This document shows, piece after piece, positions 1 to 6,116 of a stretch of 9,572 nucleotides of DNA (positions are counted from its first letter, which is position 1; each line of letters starts with the position of its first letter). Made by a program: the position numbers and the translations under genes. A model generated the notes under the pieces. That model was not told the origin of the DNA. It was given only the letters and a program-made list of their open reading frames with translations, and did not search any database. Origin of the DNA: Holosporales bacterium (lineage in GTDB: Bacteria > Pseudomonadota > Alphaproteobacteria > BNTO01); contig JAISRQ010000109.1 in the NCBI GenBank assembly GCA_031273545.1, positions 1 to 9,572 of the forward strand, in the 5' to 3' direction.

Positions 1-601
1 CGAGTGCTCATCAGAAAGGCTGATCCAGTTTGCATTAATGGGCGAAGTATTAGCGAAAGCACTATTAAAGAAAACCACGCCTACAGTTGGACTTTTAAAT
101 GTTGGCTCAGAAGAAATGAAAGGAAACGCAGTCGTACAAAGTACTGGGCAGGCTCTTCATTTGATTGACAAGACTACGCAAAATGACGCTAGCCTTGAGC
201 GCTTTATGTTTCATGGCTTTGTTGAAGGAAATGACATTTTTAAGGGCGTAACGGACGTTATTGTAACGGACGGCTTTTCAGGGAACATTGCGCTAAAGGC
301 AATTGAAGGGTCAATCCTTTTCTTTTTTGAGTTAATAAAAAAATCTGCGAAGCAGTCTTGGTGGAATAAACTCGTTGCACTGCTTATGTTGCCCATACTA
401 AAAAATGTTAGTAAAACAATTGACCCTCGCTTATATAACGGGGCCGTCTTCTTGGGTTTAAAAAAGATCGCCGTAAAAAGCCACGGAAGCGCGGATGCAT
501 TTAGTTTTGCAAAGGCGGTTTGTGTGGCTGTTAACATGGTTCAGTCTAATTTTGCAGATGATATTGAAAAAAGACTGCAACTTATCGCAAAAATTCAGTA
601 G
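1..601 (+). CDS. plsX: Phosphate acyltransferase PlsX, C-terminal part (5' truncated by the window)
   Basis: PlsX converts acyl-ACP and phosphate into acyl-phosphate, the acyl donor that PlsY uses to start phospholipid synthesis at the membrane. The reading frame is already open at base 2 and runs to TAG at 599-601, so the apparent ATG at 38 is internal: the residues before it (ERLIQFALMG) match the conserved PlsX segment that reads LVQFALMG in many family members. Further family motifs are VGLLNVGSEEMKG, the GFVEGNDIFKG block followed by DVIVTDGFSGNIALK, and the late RLYNGAVFLGLKKIAVKSHG segment. About 200 residues are visible of a protein usually near 340. It is followed after 33 bases by fabH on the same strand, the usual plsX-fabH arrangement, so the two are probably cotranscribed. 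Identification is secure; only the 5' end is missing. Confidence 0.97.
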   Translation, partial: ECSSERLIQFALMGEVLAKALLKKTTPTVGLLNVGSEEMKGNAVVQSTGQALHLIDKTTQNDASLERFMFHGFVEGNDIFKGVTDVIVTDGFSGNIALKAIEGSILFFFELIKKSAKQSWWNKLVALLMLPILKNVSKTIDPRLYNGAVFLGLKKIAVKSHGSADAFSFAKAVCVAVNMVQSNFADDIEKRLQLIAKIQ

Positions 602-634
602 CCTTAGTAAAGTGTTTTTTTATTAATTAAGATT

Positions 635-1579
635 GTGCAACGAATATATAGTTACATTGCCGGTTGTGGGATGTCTGTTCCAGAAACTCAGGTAACAAAC
701 GACGAATTATCAACGCGGCTAGACACAAGTGATGAGTGGATTCGCTCTAGGACGGGGATACGCTCAAGGCACATCGCGTCGCCTGCGGACTCTGTGGCGG
801 GGTTAGGGACAGAAGCTGCGGTGCAAGCGCTAAAATCTGCAAAAGTAGAAGCGTCAGATGTTGATATGATTATATTGGCAACGACGTCTCCCGATCATTT
901 TATGCCTGCAACTGCGACACAGATTCAGCAAAATTTAAATGCGAAAAATGCTTGTGCCTTTGATATACAGGCGGTGTGCTCTGGCTTCCTTTATGCATTG
1001 TCGATTGCGGACCAATTTATAAGGACGGGGTCAGCGTCAAATGTTTTGGTGATTGGGGCTGAGATTATGTCGCGCATGGTTGATTGGAGTGATCGGTCTA
1101 CATGCATTTTGTTCGGCGACGGTGCAGGGGCCGTATTATTAGGTAAACGCGAGCAGCCTGGGATTTTGTCGACGCGTTTATATTCCGATGGGGCAGGGTA
1201 CGACATGCTTTATTCTGATGTGTCTGATGCGGCGTTTCCGCGAGGCAAGGTTGTAATGAATGGGCGTGCCGTTTATTCGACTGCTGTGGAGGTTATGGAA
1301 GAGTCTATTCGCGCAGCCTTGGCACAAAACGAATTGGACGTATCCGATGTTGATTGGCTGATTTTGCACCAAGCCAACAAGCGAATAATCGAATCTGTAG
1401 CGACACGTCTTGGTTTGCCGTTTGAAAAGGTTGTAGTTACGATTGAATCGTTTGCAAATACATCATCCGCAACAATTCCAATATCGTTGGCGTTAACTGA
1501 TTTAAAAAGAGGAGAACTGGTTGTATTGTCTTCTATGGGGGCTGGTTTTACTTGGGGGGCTGCGGTGTTGCGTTGGTAA
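635..1579 (+). CDS. fabH: Beta-ketoacyl-ACP synthase III (FabH)
   Basis: FabH starts type II fatty-acid synthesis by condensing acetyl-CoA with malonyl-ACP. The 314-residue length matches the family. The catalytic triad is complete: Cys115 in QAVCSGFLYAL, His245 in LILHQANKRI, and Asn275 in FANTSSATIP. The DTSDEWIRSRTGIRSR segment near residues 31-45, the FGDGAGAVLL block near 160-169 and the closing GAGFTWG are also typical. The start is GTG at 635. In-frame stops lie at 605-610 and no ATG, GTG or TTG falls between them and 635, so no earlier start is possible. No convincing Shine-Dalgarno sequence precedes it (the upstream bases are AT-rich), so it may rely on coupling to plsX, whose stop is 33 bases upstream. 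ihfA, which often follows fabH in alphaproteobacteria, is not here. Confidence 0.97.
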   Translation: MQRIYSYIAGCGMSVPETQVTNDELSTRLDTSDEWIRSRTGIRSRHIASPADSVAGLGTEAAVQALKSAKVEASDVDMIILATTSPDHFMPATATQIQQNLNAKNACAFDIQAVCSGFLYALSIADQFIRTGSASNVLVIGAEIMSRMVDWSDRSTCILFGDGAGAVLLGKREQPGILSTRLYSDGAGYDMLYSDVSDAAFPRGKVVMNGRAVYSTAVEVMEESIRAALAQNELDVSDVDWLILHQANKRIIESVATRLGLPFEKVVVTIESFANTSSATIPISLALTDLKRGELVVLSSMGAGFTWGAAVLRW

Positions 1580-1738
1580 AATGCGGGGCCTGTTGTCCTC
1601 ATCATATTACAAATCTTAGCTCAGTAAATAAAACAACACAGGAATAAAATAAATAGTGTTTATCTATAGTGGCATGACATGTCGTCCTTTTTATGTGTAT
1701 TATGAGTATAGATAGCTTTGCCCTCTTGGGATTTATTT
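1580..1738. other. Intergenic spacer between fabH and the LRR gene
   Basis: This AT-rich spacer of 159 bases should hold the end of the plsX-fabH transcript and the promoter of the LRR gene. I see no strong intrinsic terminator. There is an 8-base palindrome GACATGTC at 1676-1683 followed within a few bases by a T run. A weak bulged pairing is possible between CCTGTTGT at 1589-1596 and the ACAACACAGG stretch around 1634-1643. No promoter hexamer pair stands out, and none of the 91-bp dispersed elements lies here. Confidence 0.4.
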
Positions 1739-4129
1739 ATGAATGAAATGTTAAAATTAAAAAAGATACTACTTTTCTCGTGTTTATTTAATGCGGGGGG
1801 ATATTGTAGCAATCCCGAACCTGCAACTGATTGGATTGAACAACTTCGGAACGAGGTTTTAATCCCTGAAAGAGAATCTTTCTTTGTTGTTGGAGATGCA
1901 CATGATCTCCGAGAATTACGTATGAATTCTAGTATCAAAAAAGCATACATACTCAGCAATGTGGATTTAGACGATACTTTAAGTGAGAACAGCCATCCTT
2001 TTTCACAAAATTTAGAATGCCTTGTTATCGAAGGTGGGCCTATTCAAAAGTATTGTCGCCCACGTTGGTTTACAGCTCCGTCTAACCTACATACGGTGGT
2101 GCTTGGTGTAGAGACTATAGAAAGTTACGCTTTTGAACAGTGTCGTCGCTTAGAAAAAGTGGTATTGTCCGATAGTCTTAGAACAATCAAAGATTCCGCC
2201 TTTTGTGGTTGTACATCTTTGCAGCAAATAAAGATTCCCTCTAGTGTAACTTACATTGGTGGGTCCGCCTTTCGTGGTTGTACATCTTTGCAGCAAATAG
2301 AGATTTCGCCTAGTGCAGCTTACATTGGTAGTAGCGCCTTTAGTGGTTGTACATCTTTGCAGCAAATAGAGATTCCATCTAGTGTAACTGTCATTGAGGA
2401 GGGCGCGTTTAGTGGTTGTAAATCTTTGCAGCAAATAGAGATTCCACCTAGTGTAACTGTCATTGAGTGGAACGCGTTTAGAAATTGTACATCTTTGCAG
2501 CGAATAGAGATTCCCCCTAGTGTAAGAAAGATTGGTGTTGGCGCCTTTAGTGGTTGTACATCTTTGCAGCAAATAGAGATTCCATCTAGTGTAAAAAAGA
2601 TTGGTGTTGGCGCGTTTTTCAACTCTGAGTTAAAAAGGGTAGATTTATCTCAGTCTAGTTTTGATATTAAGCTAACTTGTGATGATGACTGTCGCAACAT
2701 GTTGTCGCATCTTTTTTCCGAAGATTTCGTTGGTGTTAATCATGGTATTACGCCTGGCGAGGTTTGCGATGGTTGTGAAGTTATCTTCCCTAATTTTCAG
2801 GTTTGGAGATTTAACAAGATAACAATGACTTGGATGCATGATATTGATCGTGACGCAGTGGAGGCTAATAGACATGGATACGCAGTAATTAGGTCAGTCA
2901 ACGATTATCAGAACCTACCAGAGGACACGGAATATCTATACGTAAGCCGCTATGTCACATTGAATGATTTAGGCGTTAGTCAGCTTCAACGACTAACTGC
3001 ATTAAAACGTGTCATAATAGAGCCTAGCGTGTTCCGAGATAGCATACCTAGTGGATGTTTTTTTGGATGTTCTAACCTAGAAAGAGTATTTATTCCGGAT
3101 AATATCTGCTCGATTGGAAGTAGTGCTTTTGAAAATTGTGGAAAACTAAATTTGGAATATTTTCCTAAGAGCCTTACCACTATTGGTCCGCGTGCTTTTC
3201 AAGGTTGCACTTCTTTGCAACTTAAAAATGTTTGTGCTGATGCTTCCATAAGGTCTATTGGTGATGCCGCTTTTTCTGGATGTCGTTCTTTAAATATGAC
3301 TATTCCTAGTACTGTAGTTACTATCGGTTCTAATGCTTTTGAAGGATGTATTTCTTTGAATACAAGAATTCCTTCTAGTGTAATTACTATTGGATCTGAG
3401 GCCTTTAAAAATTGTACTTCTTTGACATGCTGTAGTGTTTTGCTCGTAAAAAAGATTGGATATGCGACCTTTCAAGGTTGTCCTCTTTTAAACATTCGGC
3501 TGAAGGGAACAGAGTCTATAGGTGATTGGGCTTTTGATGGTTGTACTAGTTTGTCACTAAGCACCATTCCTAATACCGTTACTACCATAGGTGTTAGTGC
3601 TTTTGATGGTTGTACGAGTTTGTCTCTAAGCACCCTTCCTGAGTCTTTAGAAAAAATTGGTCACTTTGCATTCAGGGGGTGCGCTGGTTTATCACTGGAT
3701 ACTATTCCGAGTAAAGTGACCTCGATTGGTGTCGGCAGTTTTGCTGGTTGTCGCGGCATAGAAAAAATTACGCTTCCTGCAGGACTTGACAGTATAGGAC
3801 GGGACGCTTTTAGTGCATGTTCATCTCTTAGGGAGGTTGTCGCCCCTAGATTCTGCAAAGTCACATTTATTGGTAACGGAGCGTTTGGAGAAACAGGTTT
3901 AACTAATTTGGATTTATCCAAGTGTCGTAGTCTTTTTGATGATAACTCACGGTCCGATCCTAATGCATTAGACTATCTGTTTGGTGTGTCAGGTAGTGAT
4001 TCAATGCGCAGGTTGCAAAGAGCGCGCAGAGTTCCTAGTGGTTGTACAGTTCGTCTATATAAACTTATTGGGGAATACGTTTGGCGGTACGATTCCTTGG
4101 ACAGTATTTGGAATAAACTTTCATCTTAA
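1739..4129 (+). CDS. Large secreted BspA-type (LRR_5) leucine-rich-repeat protein, two-module
   Basis: This is a 796-residue exported protein built from BspA/LRR_5 repeats of the form 'GCTSLQQIEIPSSVTxIGxxAF', a class that in other organisms acts as adhesins or host-contact proteins; no specific ligand can be read from the sequence. The N-terminus (MNEMLKLKKILLFSCLF...GGYCS) looks like a signal peptide: Lys-rich start, then a short hydrophobic core. Cys residues near its end could be a poor lipobox, so a lipoprotein is possible but not favoured. Residues about 48-117 form a non-LRR N-cap, 118-296 an LRR block with 23-residue repeats, and 298-370 a C-cap. The same order then recurs: N-cap about 380-447, a longer and more diverged LRR block 448-718, C-cap 720-793. 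There is no transmembrane segment or sorting motif at the C-terminus. I chose ATG 1739; a TTG at 1718 would add seven residues ahead of the signal peptide, and ATG 1748 is an alternative. It is convergent with tyrS and has no obvious operon partner. Confidence 0.9.
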   Translation: MNEMLKLKKILLFSCLFNAGGYCSNPEPATDWIEQLRNEVLIPERESFFVVGDAHDLRELRMNSSIKKAYILSNVDLDDTLSENSHPFSQNLECLVIEGGPIQKYCRPRWFTAPSNLHTVVLGVETIESYAFEQCRRLEKVVLSDSLRTIKDSAFCGCTSLQQIKIPSSVTYIGGSAFRGCTSLQQIEISPSAAYIGSSAFSGCTSLQQIEIPSSVTVIEEGAFSGCKSLQQIEIPPSVTVIEWNAFRNCTSLQRIEIPPSVRKIGVGAFSGCTSLQQIEIPSSVKKIGVGAFFNSELKRVDLSQSSFDIKLTCDDDCRNMLSHLFSEDFVGVNHGITPGEVCDGCEVIFPNFQVWRFNKITMTWMHDIDRDAVEANRHGYAVIRSVNDYQNLPEDTEYLYVSRYVTLNDLGVSQLQRLTALKRVIIEPSVFRDSIPSGCFFGCSNLERVFIPDNICSIGSSAFENCGKLNLEYFPKSLTTIGPRAFQGCTSLQLKNVCADASIRSIGDAAFSGCRSLNMTIPSTVVTIGSNAFEGCISLNTRIPSSVITIGSEAFKNCTSLTCCSVLLVKKIGYATFQGCPLLNIRLKGTESIGDWAFDGCTSLSLSTIPNTVTTIGVSAFDGCTSLSLSTLPESLEKIGHFAFRGCAGLSLDTIPSKVTSIGVGSFAGCRGIEKITLPAGLDSIGRDAFSACSSLREVVAPRFCKVTFIGNGAFGETGLTNLDLSKCRSLFDDNSRSDPNALDYLFGVSGSDSMRRLQRARRVPSGCTVRLYKLIGEYVWRYDSLDSIWNKLSS
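2207..2620 (+). repeat. Six tandem 69-bp units inside the LRR gene
   Basis: Units begin at about 2207, 2276, 2345, 2414, 2483 and 2552, each exactly 69 bases (23 codons). All but the fifth start with GGTTGTACATCTTT or a one-base variant, and most continue GCAGCAAATAGAGATTCC. Each unit encodes one LRR_5 repeat. Nucleotide identity is much higher than in the second LRR block of the same gene (for example the 69-base spaced pair at about 3536 and 3605). This suggests the array expanded or was homogenised recently. Long open frames on the opposite strand here are by-products of the repetition. Confidence 0.95.
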
Positions 4130-4435
4130 AAAAGTAACTATACCGGGGCTCCCAAATATTGCGGTTCGGAAAATGAAGAATCTTGAGCGTTTTCCTGCCC
4201 CAACGACCCGCAATCATTTGGGGAGTGGGTATGAATTGAGATCTTGCTCGTGTGACAAGTGCCCAAAATTAAGTAGACATCCAATAGCCAAAGGATTATG
4301 GACTATTGATCAAAAATAAATGCTTGCACTTATTCAGTCTCTAGTCCGTATTTATTTATCATTTCGACACATTACAACTTCAGCTTTATAAAACTACTCG
4401 CGAGGGAAGCCATTGTCCTTAGCTTCACAACCAAT
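4130..4435. other. Convergent intergenic region between the LRR gene and tyrS
   Basis: This stretch of 306 bases separates two gene 3' ends. It contains dispersed element copy A (4141-4231), starting only 12 bases after the LRR stop codon. It also holds a weak inverted repeat, CCAATAG at 4281-4287 against CTATTG at 4303-4308, which could assist termination but lacks a clean T run. A plus-strand reading frame crosses the region from inside the LRR gene, but it translates the element and shows no family resemblance. From 4311 to 4435 I see nothing recognisable. Confidence 0.6.
4141..4231 (-). mobile_element. Dispersed inverted-repeat element, copy A (MITE-like)
   Basis: This copy is 91 bp with ends TACCGGGG...GTGGGTA. 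The left arm (TACCGGGGCTCCCAAATATT...) and the reverse complement of the right arm (TACCCACTCCCCAAATGATT...) align for about 30 bases, so the element can fold into a long imperfect hairpin. It contains CCCCAACGACCCGCAATC at 4198-4215, which is the reverse complement of the core in copies B and C, hence the minus orientation. The left flank is TA (4139-4140) and the right flank TG (4232-4233), so a TA duplication is not perfect. It carries no coding capacity and could form a stem-loop at the 3' end of either convergent transcript. Confidence 0.8.
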
Positions 4436-5683
4436 CTACTGCGCAACCACCACTTTCATATGTTTCTTTTTTCCCACGGAAAGCAGGGCCCCATCGCCAG
4501 CAACGTCTTCTTCCGCAACAATGCGCTTCGGGTCAACGATAATCTCGCCCTGAAAACTCGCGCCATTTCCGGCAATCAACCTCTTAAAATCTCCCTTACT
4601 TGCGCACAACCCAGCCAAGACAAACAGCTCATCCAGCGCCATAGGAAGCTGGTCCGACTCCACCTTAAAGCACGGAAGCGTCGCATCATCGCCACTACTG
4701 CCGAAAACTGCGCCAACGGCCGAGTGTATCCCCTCCAAAACGTCACGTCCATGGATCAAGGCTGTTGCTTCGTCTGCGAGTATTTTCTTCGCTTCATTTA
4801 TTTCGCTTCCTTCAAGCTCGCCCAAGCGCCGTATCTCGTCCAGCGGCAACTCGGTAAATTTCTTCAAGTAACGCACAACGTCGCGGTCATCTGTGTTCCG
4901 CCAAAACTGCCAATAATCATATGGCAAACACATGTCCCCATTCAGCCAAACGGCTCCTGCAGCAGTCTTGCCCATCTTCACACCAGATGCGTTCGTTACC
5001 AACGGTGATGTCAAACCAAAAACAGGAGTGCGTGATAGTCTTCGCGTCAACTCCACGCCATTTACAATGTTTCCCCATTGATCGCCCCCCCCCATTTGAA
5101 GAATACAATCATATTCTTTGTTCAAATGGGAAAAGTCATACGCTTGCAACAACATGTAATTGAACTCGAGAAAACTTAGGGGCTCTTCTTTGTCTAGCCT
5201 CGATTTCACGCTATCGAAAGAAAGCATTCTGTTTATGGAAAAGTGGCGCCCATAATTTGTTAGAAAATCCATGTATTTAATTTCAGTTAGCCAATCTGCA
5301 TTATTTACGAGAAACGCATTATTTGGCACATTTTCAAACTTCAAAAGCTTTCCAAAAACTTTTGATATGCCATTTATATTTTCTTGGATTTGCTCAAGTG
5401 ACATAACTGGGCGCGCGGTCTGGCGAAAGGATGGGTCGCCTATGCGGCTAGTTCCGCCCCCAACTAAAACGATGGGAGTGTGTCCAAAATGCTGGAACCA
5501 GCGCAACAACATTATCGCAGATAAATTGCCAACCTGGAGACTTTTCGCCGTTGCATCAAACCCAATGTAACCGGTAACTCTTTGGGTCGCGCAAAGAGTA
5601 TCTAACTGCTCTATGTCTGTTCCTTGGTATATAAACTCGCGTTCTTCCAATAAGTTTAATAAATCTGATTTAAATTCGCTCAT
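4436..5683 (-). CDS. tyrS: Tyrosyl-tRNA synthetase (TyrRS)
   Basis: TyrRS is a class I synthetase that charges tRNA-Tyr. I start it at the ATG at 5681-5683 because GGAGG (complement of 5689-5693) sits five bases upstream; an in-frame ATG 12 bases further upstream would leave that site inside the gene. The product is 415 residues, normal for the family. The Rossmann catalytic domain has YIGFDATAKSLQVGNL near residues 39-54, the tyrosine-pocket motif ILQMGGGDQWGNI near 194-206, and KMGKT at 236-240 with AGAVWL after it, the usual bacterial variant of KMSKS. An S4-type RNA-binding domain fills roughly 350-413. Two oddities: the first His of the HIGH-like signature is Gln50, and the GGG of GGGDQW is encoded by a run of nine G (complement of 5085-5093). 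The gene stands alone, convergent with the LRR gene. It has its own candidate promoter. Confidence 0.97.
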   Translation of the reverse strand: MSEFKSDLLNLLEEREFIYQGTDIEQLDTLCATQRVTGYIGFDATAKSLQVGNLSAIMLLRWFQHFGHTPIVLVGGGTSRIGDPSFRQTARPVMSLEQIQENINGISKVFGKLLKFENVPNNAFLVNNADWLTEIKYMDFLTNYGRHFSINRMLSFDSVKSRLDKEEPLSFLEFNYMLLQAYDFSHLNKEYDCILQMGGGDQWGNIVNGVELTRRLSRTPVFGLTSPLVTNASGVKMGKTAAGAVWLNGDMCLPYDYWQFWRNTDDRDVVRYLKKFTELPLDEIRRLGELEGSEINEAKKILADEATALIHGRDVLEGIHSAVGAVFGSSGDDATLPCFKVESDQLPMALDELFVLAGLCASKGDFKRLIAGNGASFQGEIIVDPKRIVAEEDVAGDGALLSVGKKKHMKVVVAQ

Positions 5684-5688
5684 GTGTT

Positions 5689-5693
5689 CCTCC
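5689..5693 (-). promoter_or_regulatory. Shine-Dalgarno site that decides the tyrS start
   Basis: On the minus strand GGAGG stands five bases before the ATG at 5681-5683. It is the best ribosome-binding site in the window, and it favours the inner of the two in-frame ATG codons. Confidence 0.8.
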
Positions 5694-5716
5694 ATGTGTA
5701 GTAAATATTAGCACTG

Positions 5717-5722
5717 ATTATA
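5717..5722 (-). promoter_or_regulatory. Candidate -10 box of the tyrS promoter at the edge of element C
   Basis: Read on the minus strand the hexamer is a perfect TATAAT, 33 bases before the chosen tyrS ATG, which would leave a leader of roughly 25-30 bases. No good TTGACA lies 16-18 bases upstream; the corresponding bases (about 5739-5745) belong to the repeat element and read as CTGCAA or CCTGCA. Four bases of the box are flank, including the TA next to the element, and two are the first bases of element C, so the box spans the junction. Confidence 0.5.
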
Positions 5723-5811
5723 TCCACGTCCCAGATGATTGCAGGCTTTTAGGGCAGTCAAACGCTTACGATTTTTCATTCTCTGGCTTGCAATATTTGG
5801 GAACTCCGGCA
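5721..5811 (+). mobile_element. Dispersed inverted-repeat element, copy C (MITE-like)
   Basis: This copy is 91 bp, exactly the length of copy A. The left end TATCCACGTCCCAGATGATT followed by GCAGG matches the core arm of copies A and B. The right end GCAATATTTGGGAACTCCGG is the reverse complement of copy A's left arm with few changes, so the element keeps both arms. It is flanked by TA on both sides (5719-5720 and 5812-5813). It is more diverged than A and B, which suggests an older insertion. The 66-residue plus-strand frame crossing it (5739-5939) is not convincing as a gene. Confidence 0.75.
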
Positions 5812-5814
5812 TAG

Positions 5815-6116
5815 ATGCAGTTTATAAAGTGCCACAGCGTAATGTGTATTGTTTTAATACAAATACTAATTCGCATTCTTTTCGTGTTCCTGCTTGCCGG
5901 GATTATCATCCCTCATGCATTCATTATAGCGCAAGGTAGCCACTAAAATACCGAGATTGTTAAAACTGGGACAAAATATATTTTAAGGGAACGTTCGCAT
6001 TCACACTGGAGTATTCGAAGATTGCAAACGTTCCAAACCCCACAGGCATTCGCGATTATTCTAGTTATGTCGAGTCTTTGATGAACATGGCCTCAAAAAC
6101 ACGTCCAAACTTCTAA
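5815..6116 (+). pseudogene. Possible decayed gene for a small exported or membrane protein
   Basis: Two open stretches in different frames suggest, but do not prove, a broken gene. From ATG 5815 a 43-codon frame encodes a basic/polar start and then a long hydrophobic stretch (ILIRILFVFLLAGIIIPHAF) ending in IIAQGSH and a stop at 5944-5946; it resembles a signal peptide or membrane helix. After it, a frame open from 5964 to the stop at 6114-6116 encodes 50 residues with a natural-looking composition (for example LEYSKIANVPNPTGIRDYSS) but no start codon. One frameshift plus the stop at 5961 would separate the pieces. The last codon overlaps the ftsA stop on the other strand. I recognise no family. 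Chance open frames of this size are common, so confidence is low. Confidence 0.2.
5988..6034 (-). terminator. Inverted repeat downstream of ftsA, possible terminator
   Basis: Arms of 12 bases, GGAACGTTCGCA (5988-5999) and TGCAAACGTTCC (6023-6034), pair with one mismatch around a 23-base loop. On the minus strand it lies about 80 bases beyond the ftsA stop and is followed by an AT-rich stretch (including the palindrome AAAATATATTTT at 5973-5984) rather than a clean T run. It could end the ftsA transcript; the long loop and poor T tract keep this tentative. Confidence 0.3.

Noticed and set aside
1718..1738. TTG at 1718 as the start of the LRR protein
   Set aside because: It would add seven residues before the Lys-rich signal peptide; the ATG at 1739 gives a normal n-region and a commoner start codon.
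2207..2620. A CRISPR-like array because of regular repeats
   Set aside because: The units are contiguous, coding and in frame with an LRR protein; there are no unique spacers and no cas genes.
2150..2622. Minus-strand open frames with a striking repeated peptide (LYLLQRCTTTKG...) inside the LRR gene
   Set aside because: They follow the 69-base periodicity of the plus-strand LRR repeats exactly; the plus strand has the signal peptide, the known repeat family and a single long frame, so these are by-products.
3981..4319. A 112-codon plus-strand frame running from the LRR gene into the intergenic region
   Set aside because: It overlaps the LRR gene in another frame, then translates element A; it shows no family motifs and no ribosome-binding site.
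4460..5570. Several plus-strand frames opposite tyrS
   Set aside because: The minus strand encodes an unmistakable full-length TyrRS; the plus-strand frames carry no motifs.
5845..5861. Small hairpin TGTATT-gtttt-AATACA as a regulatory structure
   Set aside because: A six-base AT-rich stem is expected by chance in such DNA and no gene boundary fits it.
5739..5939. A 66-codon plus-strand frame in the tyrS-ftsA interval
   Set aside because: Its first third is element C read as protein, and the rest has no recognisable features.
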